The position numbers and the translations under genes are program-made. The notes under the pieces were generated by a model. It did no database searches. It had not been told where the DNA came from and saw only the letters and a list, made by a program, of their open reading frames with translations. This document shows, in pieces, positions 34,023-43,624 of a stretch of DNA of 64,000 nucleotides. Each line of letters starts with the position of its first letter. The stretch's first letter is position 1. This DNA is from Bacteroidales bacterium (lineage in GTDB: Bacteria > Bacteroidota > Bacteroidia > Bacteroidales > UBA932), in assembly GCA_017634595.1 (NCBI GenBank), contig JAGBNC010000021.1, forward strand, positions 124,001-188,000, in the 5' to 3' direction.

Positions 34023-34957
34023 TGGAGGCCACCGTTGTAAAAAATGCCGGAAGTCATTTTCTGCTGAGCGCTCTTCCAGAGTGGGCTCCTTTTCCCGCAG
34101 TGCTCCGGGGCAAGGTGAGGCTGGAGAAGTCGGGAGCCACCAATCCTGTGGCTGTGGGCGACCGTGTACGCTACGCCACCGACTGCGATACCCCTGACGA
34201 GCTTCACCCGGCAGTGATTACCGAAGTGCTTGCGCGAAGCAACTATATTATCCGCCGCAGTACCAACCTGTCGCGGCAGTCACACGTGATTGCCGCCAAC
34301 CTCGACAGGGCCCTGCTGGTAGTGACGCTGTATTTCCCTGAGATCAAGCTACCGTTCCTGGACCGCCTGCTGGTGACCTGCGAAGTGTATGGAGTGAAGG
34401 CGGTAATAGCGCTGAACAAGATGGATCTCTACCGCGAGCTCGCCCCGGAGCAAGTCCAGGAGTTTTGCCGCATCTACCGTAGCGCCGGGTACCAAGTCAT
34501 TGAATGTTCAGCACTTACTGGCGAGGGGATGGATGAATTGCGCTCTTTGTGCAGCAGCGGTACCACTCTTATCAGCGGCGAATCCGGCGTGGGCAAATCG
34601 TCTGTCATCAAAGCCCTCGACCCTTCGCTGAGCCCCAAGACCGGCAGCATCAGCGAAGCGCATCTGCAGGGTAAGCACACAACTTCGCTATACGAGATGT
34701 ACCCTCTGAACGGCGGAGGATTTATAATAGATACTCCAGGCCTGCGCGGCTTCGGGCTGGTAGACCTGGAGAAAGAAGAAATTGCAAAATATTTCCCGGA
34801 GATGCTGCGGGTGGCAGACAACTGCCGCTTCATCCCTTGCACGCATACCCACGAGCCAGGCTGCGCCGTCAAAGAAGCCGTTGATGCCGGACTTATCAGC
34901 CCCGAGCGCTACAACTCCTACCTCGGTATGCTGGAAGAAGACAAGAAGTTCAGATAG
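34019..34957 (+). CDS. rsgA: Ribosome small subunit-dependent GTPase A
   Basis: 312 residues; releases factors during 30S maturation. Circularly permuted GTPase: an N-terminal OB fold, then NKMD (G4), SALTGEG (G5), GESGVGKSSVIKAL (G1) and DTPGLRGFG (G3), and the C-terminal zinc motif with CRFIPCTHTHEPGC. The length is normal. Start overlaps the synthase stop as ATGA. The 3' end overlaps the convergent lipoprotein gene by 8 nt. Confidence 0.96.
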   Translation: MMEATVVKNAGSHFLLSALPEWAPFPAVLRGKVRLEKSGATNPVAVGDRVRYATDCDTPDELHPAVITEVLARSNYIIRRSTNLSRQSHVIAANLDRALLVVTLYFPEIKLPFLDRLLVTCEVYGVKAVIALNKMDLYRELAPEQVQEFCRIYRSAGYQVIECSALTGEGMDELRSLCSSGTTLISGESGVGKSSVIKALDPSLSPKTGSISEAHLQGKHTTSLYEMYPLNGGGFIIDTPGLRGFGLVDLEKEEIAKYFPEMLRVADNCRFIPCTHTHEPGCAVKEAVDAGLISPERYNSYLGMLEEDKKFR

Positions 34958-35501
34958 AAGCGGATGCCTTTATGTTCTTGACTGTCAGGACATGATCCGT
35001 CCCGGTATTATCCTTGAACTGAATTTCAACGTTGCCCCACAAATCAAACTGGGCCGGTGATGTCTTGGTAAAGTAGGTGCTTTGAAGGTGACCTTTCACT
35101 CTCCCGTTCGACTTTGAATACTTATTATCGGCATAGTGCACGATGACCTCAACATCTTTATCGAAACTGACGTCGCCCACCTTGCCCTCAAGCGCTACGT
35201 TTGAAGTTCCAACCGACACAATTTGACTGTTTTCAGCAATAGGAGCCTTAGAGTCCCGCGACGAAATGTCAAAAGTCACAGTGCTCTTATTAACTTGTCC
35301 AATAGATAGTATCAGAGGTAGATCACCGTTGTTATCCAAAGATGCACTCACAAAATAATATGGATGAGACTCCACCGATCCAGCAAGGGTCTTAAAGTTT
35401 TTCTCCACCTCATACTTTTCCGAGGTACAAGCCCCGAACATCAGCGAGGCAGCGATCAAAGCCGCCATGACGGAGCCATAAGATTTAATAAGTTTTGTCA
35501 T
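34950..35501 (-). CDS. Putative lipoprotein of unknown function
   Basis: 183 residues. Lipoprotein signal MTKLIKSYGSVMAALIAASL then FGAC with cysteine near 25. The rest is rich in Ser, Val, Lys and Asn, probably a beta sandwich; no family recognised. It lies downstream of dapF on the same strand, separated by 63 bp that carry a G7 tract and an ATGCA/TGCAT inverted repeat. Its end overlaps rsgA. The DNA is more AT-rich than its neighbours. Confidence 0.72.
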   Translation of the reverse strand: MTKLIKSYGSVMAALIAASLMFGACTSEKYEVEKNFKTLAGSVESHPYYFVSASLDNNGDLPLILSIGQVNKSTVTFDISSRDSKAPIAENSQIVSVGTSNVALEGKVGDVSFDKDVEVIVHYADNKYSKSNGRVKGHLQSTYFTKTSPAQFDLWGNVEIQFKDNTGTDHVLTVKNIKASASI

Positions 35502-35564
35502 AATAATTCGATTTTCTTATATAGATGCAGGGGGGGAAAAACGTTGCATTTATACAAGAAAAAG

Positions 35565-36359
35565 TCAAGCTTCAATCCGACCCTCAAACACAGTGACGGC
35601 CGGGCCGCGCTGGTGAATAGCGCCATCCAGAACGGATATTTCAAGGGCGCCACCATCCATCAGTACATGACAGGGGCTCTGGCAAAGGCCATGCTCAAAT
35701 GCAGCGGCGGCAGTGGCACAAGCGCCTGTGCCACAAGCCAGCGTGATGCCGCTCCCCCGCTCCCATACGCGCATACGGATGCGAGAGTCTCGGCTTACGG
35801 ATGCAAACTCGACATTGACGCCACCTTGGACCTGTTTCTCAAGCAGCGGACCATAAGTCCTGACATCTACTGCCATCACATCTGGCACGAACACCACAAA
35901 GTGCGGATTGCCCACATCCACATACATGCCGGTGAAACTCCTGCCGGCGGCCTCCAGAGTCAGCTCCCGCTGCAAGATCCGGTAACTCCCCATGCCTACG
36001 GATACCGATTCCACCTTGCCGTCGCATCCCAAATGGACTTGCAGCCTTCGCACTCCGGAGGCCGTCTCAAGGTCAATTATCCTCTTGTCAGTCAATCCCT
36101 TCTCATATACGTATCGGCCAATGCAACGGGCCGCATTGCCGCACATCAGGCCCTCGGAACCGTCGGCGTTGTACATGCGCATGCTGAAATCGGCCACACG
36201 CGAGCGGCCTATCAGCACAAGGCCGTCGGCGCCCACGCCGAAATGTCTGTCACTCAGGCGCTTTGAGAGATCGGAAGGATGTTCTACCGGGAAGCGGGAG
36301 GCATCGACATAGATATAGTCGTTGCCCAGACCTTCCATCTTTGTAAACTCAATTTCCAT
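35565..36359 (-). CDS. dapF: Diaminopimelate epimerase
   Basis: 264 residues; converts LL- to meso-diaminopimelate for lysine and peptidoglycan. Seen: MEGLGNDYIYVDA, GADGLVLI, the first catalytic cysteine in MCGNAARCIGRY, GNPHFVVFV, and the second in ERGSGITLACGTGACA. Both catalytic cysteines are present. It starts 4 nt after the stop of the M28 peptidase fusion. Confidence 0.97.
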   Translation of the reverse strand: MEIEFTKMEGLGNDYIYVDASRFPVEHPSDLSKRLSDRHFGVGADGLVLIGRSRVADFSMRMYNADGSEGLMCGNAARCIGRYVYEKGLTDKRIIDLETASGVRRLQVHLGCDGKVESVSVGMGSYRILQRELTLEAAGRSFTGMYVDVGNPHFVVFVPDVMAVDVRTYGPLLEKQVQGGVNVEFASVSRDSRIRMRVWERGSGITLACGTGACATAAAAFEHGLCQSPCHVLMDGGALEISVLDGAIHQRGPAVTVFEGRIEA

Positions 36360-36363
36360 TCTT

Positions 36364-37806
36364 CTAAAACAACCAGGATAATTTCAAATATGTAGCGGGT
36401 TGGATGCGAGCCTCCTGAGCGCCGATAAACAGGTCACCCATTTGCCAGCGGAATGACCATTCAAGCACTAAACCGGCTGCCCTTATGCCGAAATTGGCAG
36501 CAAGGCCGCCCTGATGAGGGTTGACGGTCCAGCCCGGATCGGCTTTGCTGAAAGAATGGGAATAAACGTAACTATAATAGCCACCGAAGCCCACAAACGC
36601 TCCAAGCTCTGAAGAATCAGAGAGTAAGAGCAGATAAGCGGGAACGGTCAGCGACCGCTGTGTATAATCCTGGGCAGGGCCGAACACTGGATCAAGCGAA
36701 GGGAACCTGGATGAAGCGCTCTCCCACAAAGCATCTACCTGAAAACCAAAGCCGTCAAAATTCAGGCGGCTCGTAAGGCCAACGGTATAATCCATACGGC
36801 CCTTTGTACTCAGATCTGCTTTGGGGAAAGAGATGGCGGCATTGCCCAAAGAGCCTGTCACGCCGGCCTCGAACACGCGGTTCTTGCCGAGATGCTTGCG
36901 GGCCACCTTGCCGCTGGCGGCAAACTCAGGGTCAGAGGCGGCTTGGGAAGCAAAGTCCGTGAGATATCCGGTGACTTTGTCAAGACCTTCGTAATCAATG
37001 AGATCAGCTTTGTCGGTGGGCTTGTGGTACTGAGGGTGAAGGCCTGTCGATACTGCCAATGTAGGGACCTGCCGTTTGGCAAAGCCCTCTGTGTCTGTGG
37101 CAGTGAAAACAGAGGTCTCAAAGTCTTTCGTTTTGAGCTTAAGAGTGTGCTTTGCAGCAGCTTCCTTCGCTATTCTTTTGCCGTCGCGGATGGTGGCAAC
37201 GCCTTCGAGCGTCAGGGCCCCGTTGGTGCCATAGCGCCCGACCATATCGACGCTCATCATCAGCTTGACTTTGTCCAATCCAACTGCGGCATCAAGATAC
37301 TCGGCAAGGTTGGTGGAGCCGTAGAGACCGAGTTCTTCGGCATCGAAAGCGGCAATTATTACGCTCCTGTGAAGCTGTCCCTTCCGGGCTGCGAGTTCGC
37401 GGGCTATTTCAATCAGCGCCGCGCTCCCGGAAGCATTGTCGTCAGCGCCGGGATAGATCTTGCCGCGCTTGACTCCGAGGTGGTCATAATGAGCGCCGAG
37501 CACAATGTATTCGTCTTTGAGGTCGGTGCCTTCGATGATGCCGACTACGTTGCAGTACTGGGTCCCGCCTTTTTGAAAATAGATATGGAAATCGTTGCCG
37601 GACAAGGGCTTGAGGCCGCACTCCTTGTAGCGTTGGATGATGTATTCTCGCGCCTTTGCCGCACTGGCGGTACCAGCGCCGCGTCCCTTTAGGGAGTCGG
37701 AGGCAAAGTAGTAAACGTACTCAGCGAGTCTCTCGCTCCTGGTCTGCGCCAGGGCCGATCCGCCGGCAAAAGCAAGGATCAATAGCAGATATGTCAGCTT
37801 CTTCAT
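36364..37806 (-). CDS. M28 zinc peptidase fused to a probable outer-membrane beta-barrel
   Basis: 480 residues. Start at MKKLTYLLLILAFAGGSALA (ATG 37806), a clean signal peptide; the frame is open further upstream without support. Residues about 20-310 are an M28 aminopeptidase with metal ligands in GAHYDHLG, GADDNASGSAAL, DAEELGLYGS, SVDMVGR and HPQYHKPTDK. Residues about 320-480 alternate hydrophobic and polar residues with many Tyr, Phe and Trp and end in LKLSWLF with a C-terminal Phe, as in outer-membrane barrels. M28 peptidases normally lack such a domain, so this may anchor the enzyme in the outer membrane (inference). Confidence 0.85.
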   Translation of the reverse strand: MKKLTYLLLILAFAGGSALAQTRSERLAEYVYYFASDSLKGRGAGTASAAKAREYIIQRYKECGLKPLSGNDFHIYFQKGGTQYCNVVGIIEGTDLKDEYIVLGAHYDHLGVKRGKIYPGADDNASGSAALIEIARELAARKGQLHRSVIIAAFDAEELGLYGSTNLAEYLDAAVGLDKVKLMMSVDMVGRYGTNGALTLEGVATIRDGKRIAKEAAAKHTLKLKTKDFETSVFTATDTEGFAKRQVPTLAVSTGLHPQYHKPTDKADLIDYEGLDKVTGYLTDFASQAASDPEFAASGKVARKHLGKNRVFEAGVTGSLGNAAISFPKADLSTKGRMDYTVGLTSRLNFDGFGFQVDALWESASSRFPSLDPVFGPAQDYTQRSLTVPAYLLLLSDSSELGAFVGFGGYYSYVYSHSFSKADPGWTVNPHQGGLAANFGIRAAGLVLEWSFRWQMGDLFIGAQEARIQPATYLKLSWLF

Positions 37807-37826
37807 AAAAGTCACAATAATTGCAG

Positions 37827-37834
37827 CAAATATA
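37827..37834 (-). promoter_or_regulatory. -7 box of the M28 peptidase gene
   Basis: TATATTTG on the minus strand, 20 nt before the ATG at 37806. Confidence 0.55.
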
Positions 37835-37871
37835 GTTCGAAGCGGCATAAAATGCAAACGGGGACTCAGCG

Positions 37872-38684
37872 TCAGTAGCGTATGTCCGTAAGGAACAAGG
37901 CATGACCGGGGACCGACTCGCCTGCGTTGGAGCGAAGCGACTCCTTCTTGACGGGACGCTCGGCCCCGGACTCACCGGCATCAAGCACCAACGCGGCAAA
38001 ATCAGCCTCGGAACGCTTGCCGCGCCCCACCTCAAGCAACGTCCCCACCACGGCCCTCACCATATTTCGCAGAAAGCGGTCAGCCTCGATGGTGAACCTC
38101 CAGTACGGGGCCTCGGGGGCACAAGCGGCAGGGAACAAAGACAAAGCCGGGCTGTAAGTTTCCCAGCGGGCAGAATACACAGTACAGATTGAAGTCTTGT
38201 TATCTCCTCCAGACTTCTCGAAACAACTGAAGTCGTGAGTCCCGAGCAGAGCAGAAGCGGCCCTGTTCATGGCCTCGAAGTCCACTTGCGGGTACCCATA
38301 ATAATAGGAACGCCCTTCCATGAAAGGGTCCTTGACACGGTGAAGGAAATACTGGTACTGCCTGCATGTGGCACCGAATCTGGCATGAAAATCGGGAGCG
38401 GCGGGAGCTATGTTCTGGATAGCCACCGACTTGGGCAAGATAGCATTCATCTTGTACCTCAACTGATTGCAGTCCAACTCCCCGTCAGGAAAATCGAAAT
38501 GGGCCACGTAGCGGGATGCGTTCACCCCGGTATCGGTCCTGCCGGCTCCGACCACGCCCACGGGTGCCTTGAGCAGGGTGGCAAGAGCCTTCTCCACTTC
38601 TTCCTGCACCGACGGAGACGAGGGCTGAATCTGCCAGCCGCAGAACGAGGAGCCGTCGTAAGCCATGTCAATTCTGTACCTCAT
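37872..38684 (-). CDS. truA: tRNA pseudouridine(38-40) synthase TruA
   Basis: 270 residues. Start at MRYRIDMAYDGSSFCGWQ (ATG 38684), placed 5 nt after a -7 box; longer frames run across the promoter. The catalytic Asp is in AGRTDTGVNAS, followed by the family blocks RYVAHFDF and FLRNMVRAVVGTLLEVGRG. It makes pseudouridine in the tRNA anticodon stem. The M28 peptidase follows after 65 bp with its own promoter. Confidence 0.96.
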   Translation of the reverse strand: MRYRIDMAYDGSSFCGWQIQPSSPSVQEEVEKALATLLKAPVGVVGAGRTDTGVNASRYVAHFDFPDGELDCNQLRYKMNAILPKSVAIQNIAPAAPDFHARFGATCRQYQYFLHRVKDPFMEGRSYYYGYPQVDFEAMNRAASALLGTHDFSCFEKSGGDNKTSICTVYSARWETYSPALSLFPAACAPEAPYWRFTIEADRFLRNMVRAVVGTLLEVGRGKRSEADFAALVLDAGESGAERPVKKESLRSNAGESVPGHALFLTDIRY

Positions 38685-38689
38685 ACTCG

Positions 38690-38697
38690 CAAAGGTA
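38690..38697 (-). promoter_or_regulatory. -7 box of truA
   Basis: TACCTTTG on the minus strand, 5 nt before the ATG at 38684. It is the same sequence as the rdgB box. No convincing plus-strand box for the Bat operon was found in 38698-38771. Confidence 0.6.
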
Positions 38698-38771
38698 GTG
38701 CTTTTTTCTGACATCCAGCGGGCACATTTTTTGCATATTACACACACGCGTTAAAAACTACTACAACCAAT

Positions 38772-39764
38772 ATGGAAACTGTAAATATTAAGGAACTCAA
38801 CGACCGCATACAGAAAGAAAGCGAGTTCGTTGACATCCTCTCTCTTGAAATGGGCAAGGTCATCGTTGGCCAGAAGCAGCTTGTCGAGAATCTGATGATT
38901 GCCCTCCTTGCCGACGGCCACATTCTCCTGGAAGGTATGCCAGGCCTCGCCAAGACTTTAGCCATAAGCACATTATCCAAGGCCATCAACGCCAAGTTCA
39001 GCCGTATCCAGTTCACTCCCGACCTTCTCCCTGCCGACGTAACCGGCACCCTCATCTATTCACAGAAGAAAGAGGAGTTCGAAGTACACAAGGGTCCCAT
39101 CTTCGCCAATTTCGTGCTTGCAGATGAAATCAACAGGGCCCCGGCCAAAGTGCAGTCGGCCCTTCTCGAGGCCATGCAGGAGCGCCAGGTTACACTCGGA
39201 GACCAGACATACCGTCTCCCGGAGCCGTTCCTGGTAATGGCTACCCAGAACCCGGTGGAGCAGGAAGGTACCTATCCCCTGCCCGAAGCACAGGTGGACC
39301 GTTTCATGCTCAAGTGCCTGGTGGATTATCCCAAGAAAGAGGAAGAGAAGCTCATCATACGCATGAACAACAGCGGCGAGTTCCCCACTCCCAACGCCGT
39401 AGTATCGCCCGAAGACATAGTCCGCGCACGCAAGCTTGTACGTGAAGTGTATATGGACGAAAAAATCGAACGCTACATCGTGGACATCGTGTACGCCACT
39501 CGCACCCCGTCCGAATACGGACTCAAAGAGCTGGAAGGCCTCATCGCCTTTGGCGGATCGCCCCGTGCCAGCATTTCCCTCAGCCTTGCGGCCAAGGCCT
39601 ACGCCTTTGTCAAACGCAGAGGATATGTCATCCCCGAAGACGTACGTGCCGTATGTTACGATGTCCTGCGCCACCGTATCGGCCTCACATACGAAGCCGA
39701 GGCAGAGAACGTGACCACCGAACAGATAATTGAAAAAGTCATCAACGCCGTCATAGTACCGTAA
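38772..39764 (+). CDS. MoxR-family AAA+ ATPase
   Basis: 330 residues; chaperone-like ATPase that in this setting works with von Willebrand factor A proteins. Seen: Walker A GMPGLAKTLA, Walker B VLADEINRAPAKVQSALLEAMQE, sensor ATQNPVEQEGTYPLPEAQVDRFM. First gene of a Bat (Bacteroides aerotolerance) operon; the stop TAA shares its A with the ATG of the DUF58 gene. Confidence 0.95.
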   Translation: METVNIKELNDRIQKESEFVDILSLEMGKVIVGQKQLVENLMIALLADGHILLEGMPGLAKTLAISTLSKAINAKFSRIQFTPDLLPADVTGTLIYSQKKEEFEVHKGPIFANFVLADEINRAPAKVQSALLEAMQERQVTLGDQTYRLPEPFLVMATQNPVEQEGTYPLPEAQVDRFMLKCLVDYPKKEEEKLIIRMNNSGEFPTPNAVVSPEDIVRARKLVREVYMDEKIERYIVDIVYATRTPSEYGLKELEGLIAFGGSPRASISLSLAAKAYAFVKRRGYVIPEDVRAVCYDVLRHRIGLTYEAEAENVTTEQIIEKVINAVIVP

Positions 39765-40648
39765 TGGATAACGCAACCGAACTGCTGAAGAAAGTCCGCA
39801 AGATCGAGATCAAGACCAAGGCGCTATCGCACCAGATCTTTGCCGGAGAATACCATTCCGCCTTTAAGGGGCGCGGCATGGCATTCAGCGAGGTGAGGGA
39901 GTACCAGTGGGGCGACGACGTACGGTCGATGGACTGGAATGTGACGGCCCGACTGCGCAGTCCTTACGTCAAAGTGTTTGAAGAAGAGAGGGAGCTTACC
40001 GTCGTGCTGCTGGTGGACGTGAGCCGTTCCGGACTGTTCGGTACAGCTTCGCAGACCAAGCGCGAGATGCTGGCGGAGATTGCTGCGGTACTGAGTTTCA
40101 GCGCAATCCTCAACAACGACAAAGTAGGCGCCCTGTTCTTCAGCGACCACATTGAGAAGTTTATCCCGCCCGGGAAGGGACGAAGCCACCTGCTGCACAT
40201 CGTACGTGAGATGCTGCAATTGGAGCCCAAGTCGGACGGCACTGACATAGGAGCCGCCCTGCGGTATCTTGCCAACGCCCTTAAAAAGAAGTGCACGGCA
40301 TTCATACTCAGCGACATGCTCGACGTTGACAAGGACGGCAACCCCCGCTACGAAGACGCACTGAAGGTTGCCGCCGGCCGGCATGACCTGTCCATCATCA
40401 AGGTACACGACCCCCGCGAACGCACCATAGTTCCGGTAGGCCTGGTACATATCAAAGATGCCGAGACAGGACAGTCGGCTTGGATAAACACCGACTCCGC
40501 CAAAGTACGCAGGGCCTACTCGGAATGGTTCGAGTCCCTTGCTCTTAAAGAGGAAAAGCTTTACAACAAATACCAAATAGACAGCATAGACATAGCCACC
40601 GACCAGGATTACGTCAAAGGCCTGATGGCGCTATTTTCCCATAAATGA
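39764..40648 (+). CDS. DUF58 domain protein of the Bat operon
   Basis: 294 residues with a von Willebrand-like C-terminal half. The DUF58 signature is visible as GRGMAFSEVREYQWGDDVRSMDWNVTARL, then VVLLVDVSRSG. No signal or membrane helix. It is normally encoded beside MoxR and thought to work with it. It overlaps the next gene by 4 nt (ATGA). Confidence 0.93.
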   Translation: MDNATELLKKVRKIEIKTKALSHQIFAGEYHSAFKGRGMAFSEVREYQWGDDVRSMDWNVTARLRSPYVKVFEEERELTVVLLVDVSRSGLFGTASQTKREMLAEIAAVLSFSAILNNDKVGALFFSDHIEKFIPPGKGRSHLLHIVREMLQLEPKSDGTDIGAALRYLANALKKKCTAFILSDMLDVDKDGNPRYEDALKVAAGRHDLSIIKVHDPRERTIVPVGLVHIKDAETGQSAWINTDSAKVRRAYSEWFESLALKEEKLYNKYQIDSIDIATDQDYVKGLMALFSHK

Positions 40649-41640
40649 ATCTGTTGACATTCATATTGACGGCCCTTCTGGACATTGTCCCTTCCGGAGA
40701 CGCCACCTTGGTGCAGCTCCAGAAACGAGACTCTATCCTGATAGCCGACCAGCTGCGCTACGGAGTGACTGTGAGCGGAATGGATGCGCAGCATCAAATA
40801 GCCCTGCCCGACTTAGGGAGAGCATCCAACGACACTCTCAGCATCATAGGCGGATGGCAGATCGACACCTTGGTGGGAGGCAAGACCATACACTCAAGGA
40901 ACGCCAAAGCCGCGGCAAAAATACTGCGCAAGCCCTTCGACCTTAGCGCATCCATCATACTCGCACCGTTCGAAGAAGGGACCTACCAGCTGCCGGACAT
41001 ACCTGTCATCAAAGCCGGGCCGGACAAAGCGGACACATTGATTTTCAAGGGCCTGGAGATGGAAGTCAAGACCATGCCCGTAGATACGGCCACTTTCGAG
41101 ATCCATGATATCAAAGGCCAGATACTCTACCCCGTCACTTTCAAGGAACTTCTCCCATGGATAGGCGGCGGACTGCTGGCAGCAGGTCTCATAGCACTTG
41201 CCGTCTGGCTCATAATAAGGGCGGCAAAGCGCAAGGAAGAGGCTCTCAAGCCCAAGGATCCGGCCTACATAGTGGCCCTGCGCGAGCTTGACAAATTCCG
41301 CTCCGACAAATACTGGGCGCCCGACAAGCAAAAAGCGTTCTACTCCGGAATCACCGACGCCCTTAAGTTCTACATGGACGACCGCTTCGGGGTTGACGCT
41401 CCGGAGATGACCACGGCAGAACTGTTCGACGCGCTCAAAACTGACAAGGATATAAGCCCGCAGATGTTCAACGACTTGAAGGACCTGTTCGAGCGGGCCG
41501 ACTTCGTAAAGTTCGCAAAGCATATCGCCACCGATGAAGAAAACGCCAAGGCGCTTCCGCTGGCAGTCAGCTTCGTGACTTCTACCTATCAGGCTGATAT
41601 AGAGAAAGAGACTGGCGGGCAGGAGGCCGCGGACGACTGA
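40645..41640 (+). CDS. Single-pass membrane protein of the Bat operon
   Basis: 331 residues. N-terminal signal, an extracytoplasmic beta-rich domain of about 150 residues, one membrane helix at about 172-192 (IGGGLLAAGLIALAVWLII), and a cytoplasmic helical tail with Lys/Asp-rich pairs. This is the usual fifth component between DUF58 and BatA in Bacteroidota; no enzymatic motif is seen. The last base is shared with the batA start. Confidence 0.8.
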   Translation: MNLLTFILTALLDIVPSGDATLVQLQKRDSILIADQLRYGVTVSGMDAQHQIALPDLGRASNDTLSIIGGWQIDTLVGGKTIHSRNAKAAAKILRKPFDLSASIILAPFEEGTYQLPDIPVIKAGPDKADTLIFKGLEMEVKTMPVDTATFEIHDIKGQILYPVTFKELLPWIGGGLLAAGLIALAVWLIIRAAKRKEEALKPKDPAYIVALRELDKFRSDKYWAPDKQKAFYSGITDALKFYMDDRFGVDAPEMTTAELFDALKTDKDISPQMFNDLKDLFERADFVKFAKHIATDEENAKALPLAVSFVTSTYQADIEKETGGQEAADD

Positions 41641-42623
41641 TGTATTTCGAGTATCCCAAACTCCTGTGGCTTCTTGCCGTTCCCGTGCTTCTGGTCCTCC
41701 ATTATCTTTGGATGGAGCTCCGGGAGCGCAGACCCCACCTTAGAGTATCCAAAGCCACTCCCTGGCTCCAGGGCGGTACTTCCCCGCTGGCGGTCCTAAG
41801 GCACCTTCCGTTCCTTCTCAGGACCGCAGCCCTGTGCCTGATAATAGTGGCCATAGCCCGTCCGCGTTCCAGCACCGAAATTGAAAAGATCGACACCGAG
41901 GGCATAGACATCACCTTGGCTATGGACGTATCCACCAGTATGCTGGCACGCGACTTCAATCCCGACCGCATAAGCGCAGCCAAGGACATTGCAATAGAGT
42001 TTATTGCGCAGAGGCCGTCGGACCGCATGGCCATTGTGGTATTTGCCGGCGAGAGCTATACGCAGTGCCCTCTGACCACCGACCGTGCTACTCTCATCAA
42101 CCTTATGAAGGAAGTGCAGACGGGCTTGATCGAAGACGGTACGGCGATAGGCAATGGCCTGGCCACGGCCGTGGCCAGGATGAAGGACTCCGATGCCAAG
42201 AGCCGCGTGGTGATATTGCTGACCGACGGCGTGAACAATTCCGGAGAAATATCTCCGCAGACCGCCGCCGAGATTGCAAAAACCTATGGCATAAGAGTTT
42301 ACACCATAGGCGTAGGAGCCAACGGCATGGCTCCCTACCCCGTCATGACTCCTTGGGGTACGGAGCTCCAGCAGATGAAAGTGGAGATAGACGAAGATCT
42401 TCTCAAGCAGATAGCCGACGTGACCGGCGGCCGCTACTTCCGCGCCACGGACAACACCAAGCTCATGGAGATCTATTCCGAGATTAACAAGATGGAGAAG
42501 GCGCGTACCACCATCGACAGTTTCCCTGTATATAAAGAATTGTTCGGAAAATATGCCCTGGCAGCTCTCATCTGTCTGCTGCTCGAGCTTGTTATCCGAT
42601 TGTTAATAAGGAGGATGCCGTAA
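41640..42623 (+). CDS. batA: BatA-like von Willebrand factor A membrane protein
   Basis: 327 residues. N-terminal membrane segment in the BatA-type domain (LLWLLAVPVLLVLHYLW), a second helix near 60-75, then a VWA domain with MIDAS motif AMDVSTSML, threonine PLTTD and TDGVNNSGE. A C-terminal membrane helix follows (LAALICLLLELVIRLLI). Bat proteins are linked to oxidative stress tolerance in Bacteroides fragilis. Overlaps or abuts both neighbours. Confidence 0.93.
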   Translation: MYFEYPKLLWLLAVPVLLVLHYLWMELRERRPHLRVSKATPWLQGGTSPLAVLRHLPFLLRTAALCLIIVAIARPRSSTEIEKIDTEGIDITLAMDVSTSMLARDFNPDRISAAKDIAIEFIAQRPSDRMAIVVFAGESYTQCPLTTDRATLINLMKEVQTGLIEDGTAIGNGLATAVARMKDSDAKSRVVILLTDGVNNSGEISPQTAAEIAKTYGIRVYTIGVGANGMAPYPVMTPWGTELQQMKVEIDEDLLKQIADVTGGRYFRATDNTKLMEIYSEINKMEKARTTIDSFPVYKELFGKYALAALICLLLELVIRLLIRRMP

Positions 42624-43624
42624 TGTTGTACTTTGCTTCTCCTGCATATTTATGGCTTCTGCTGCTGGTGCCGATCATACCGATCGTGTACGGTATCCTG
42701 CGTTCGCTGCGACGCAAACGCATACGGAAGTTCGGCGACGAAGAACTCGTCCGCAAGCTCATACCGTCGTGGTCCGGCCCCAAGGGCTGGGTCCGCATCA
42801 TCCTGTGGAGCCTTGCTTTCATGTGCTTCGTAATAGGAATAGCCCGCCCGCAGATGGGCGCCAAGCTCAAGGAACATGAGGCAAAAGGCGCCGAAATAAT
42901 GATTTGTCTCGACGTGTCCAACTCCATGCTGGCCGAAGATTACTCTCCGTCGCGCCTGGACAGGGCCAAACTGGCCATTTCGCGCATGGTTGACAAGCTC
43001 CAGGGCGATCGGATAGGTCTGATAATCTTCGCAGGCACCTCGTTCGTACAGCTGCCCATTACCACCGACTACGTGTCGGCCAAAATGTTCCTCGGCAACA
43101 TCGACACCGGTTCAGTGCCCGTGCAGGGCACCGCAATAGGCGACGCGATACTTACGGCGGCCAAGAGTTTCAGCGCCCAGAGCGAAAAGAGCCGCGCCAT
43201 CATTGTAATAACCGACGGCGAGAACCATGAAGACGATGCCGTAGATGCCGCCAGGCAGGCAGCGGAACTAGGCATCAAGATTTACACCATAGGCGTAGGA
43301 TCGCTGCGCGGGCAGCCTATACCGGTAGGAGGCGAACTGCTCAAAGACCGCGAGGGCAACATAGTTGTTAGCCGTCTGGACGAGGCGACCCTCAAACAGA
43401 TTGCCGACGAGGGCCACGGAGCCTACGTGCACGCCGGCAACGAGGAATTCGGCCTCAACCCCATCATCGAAGACATCAAGAAGATGGAGGCCGAAAAATA
43501 CAACTCAATCATATTCGAAGATTTTGACGAGCAGTTCATGTACTTCTTTGCCGCAGCGCTGGCGCTTCTGGTAATAGAAATGCTAATAGGCGAAAGACGC
43601 CACAAAAGGAGGTTGTTCGAATGA
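42623..43624 (+). CDS. batB: BatB-like von Willebrand factor A membrane protein
   Basis: 333 residues, same layout as BatA: N-terminal helices, VWA domain with CLDVSNSMLAED, LPITTDY and TDGENHEDDA, and a C-terminal helix. It is a paralogue of the gene before it. It overlaps batC by 4 nt (ATGA). Confidence 0.93.
   Translation: MLYFASPAYLWLLLLVPIIPIVYGILRSLRRKRIRKFGDEELVRKLIPSWSGPKGWVRIILWSLAFMCFVIGIARPQMGAKLKEHEAKGAEIMICLDVSNSMLAEDYSPSRLDRAKLAISRMVDKLQGDRIGLIIFAGTSFVQLPITTDYVSAKMFLGNIDTGSVPVQGTAIGDAILTAAKSFSAQSEKSRAIIVITDGENHEDDAVDAARQAAELGIKIYTIGVGSLRGQPIPVGGELLKDREGNIVVSRLDEATLKQIADEGHGAYVHAGNEEFGLNPIIEDIKKMEAEKYNSIIFEDFDEQFMYFFAAALALLVIEMLIGERRHKRRLFE

Noticed and set aside
38698..38771. 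Possible Bat operon promoter upstream of the MoxR gene
   Set aside because: The T-rich tract has no TAnnTTTG match on the plus strand, so I did not call it.
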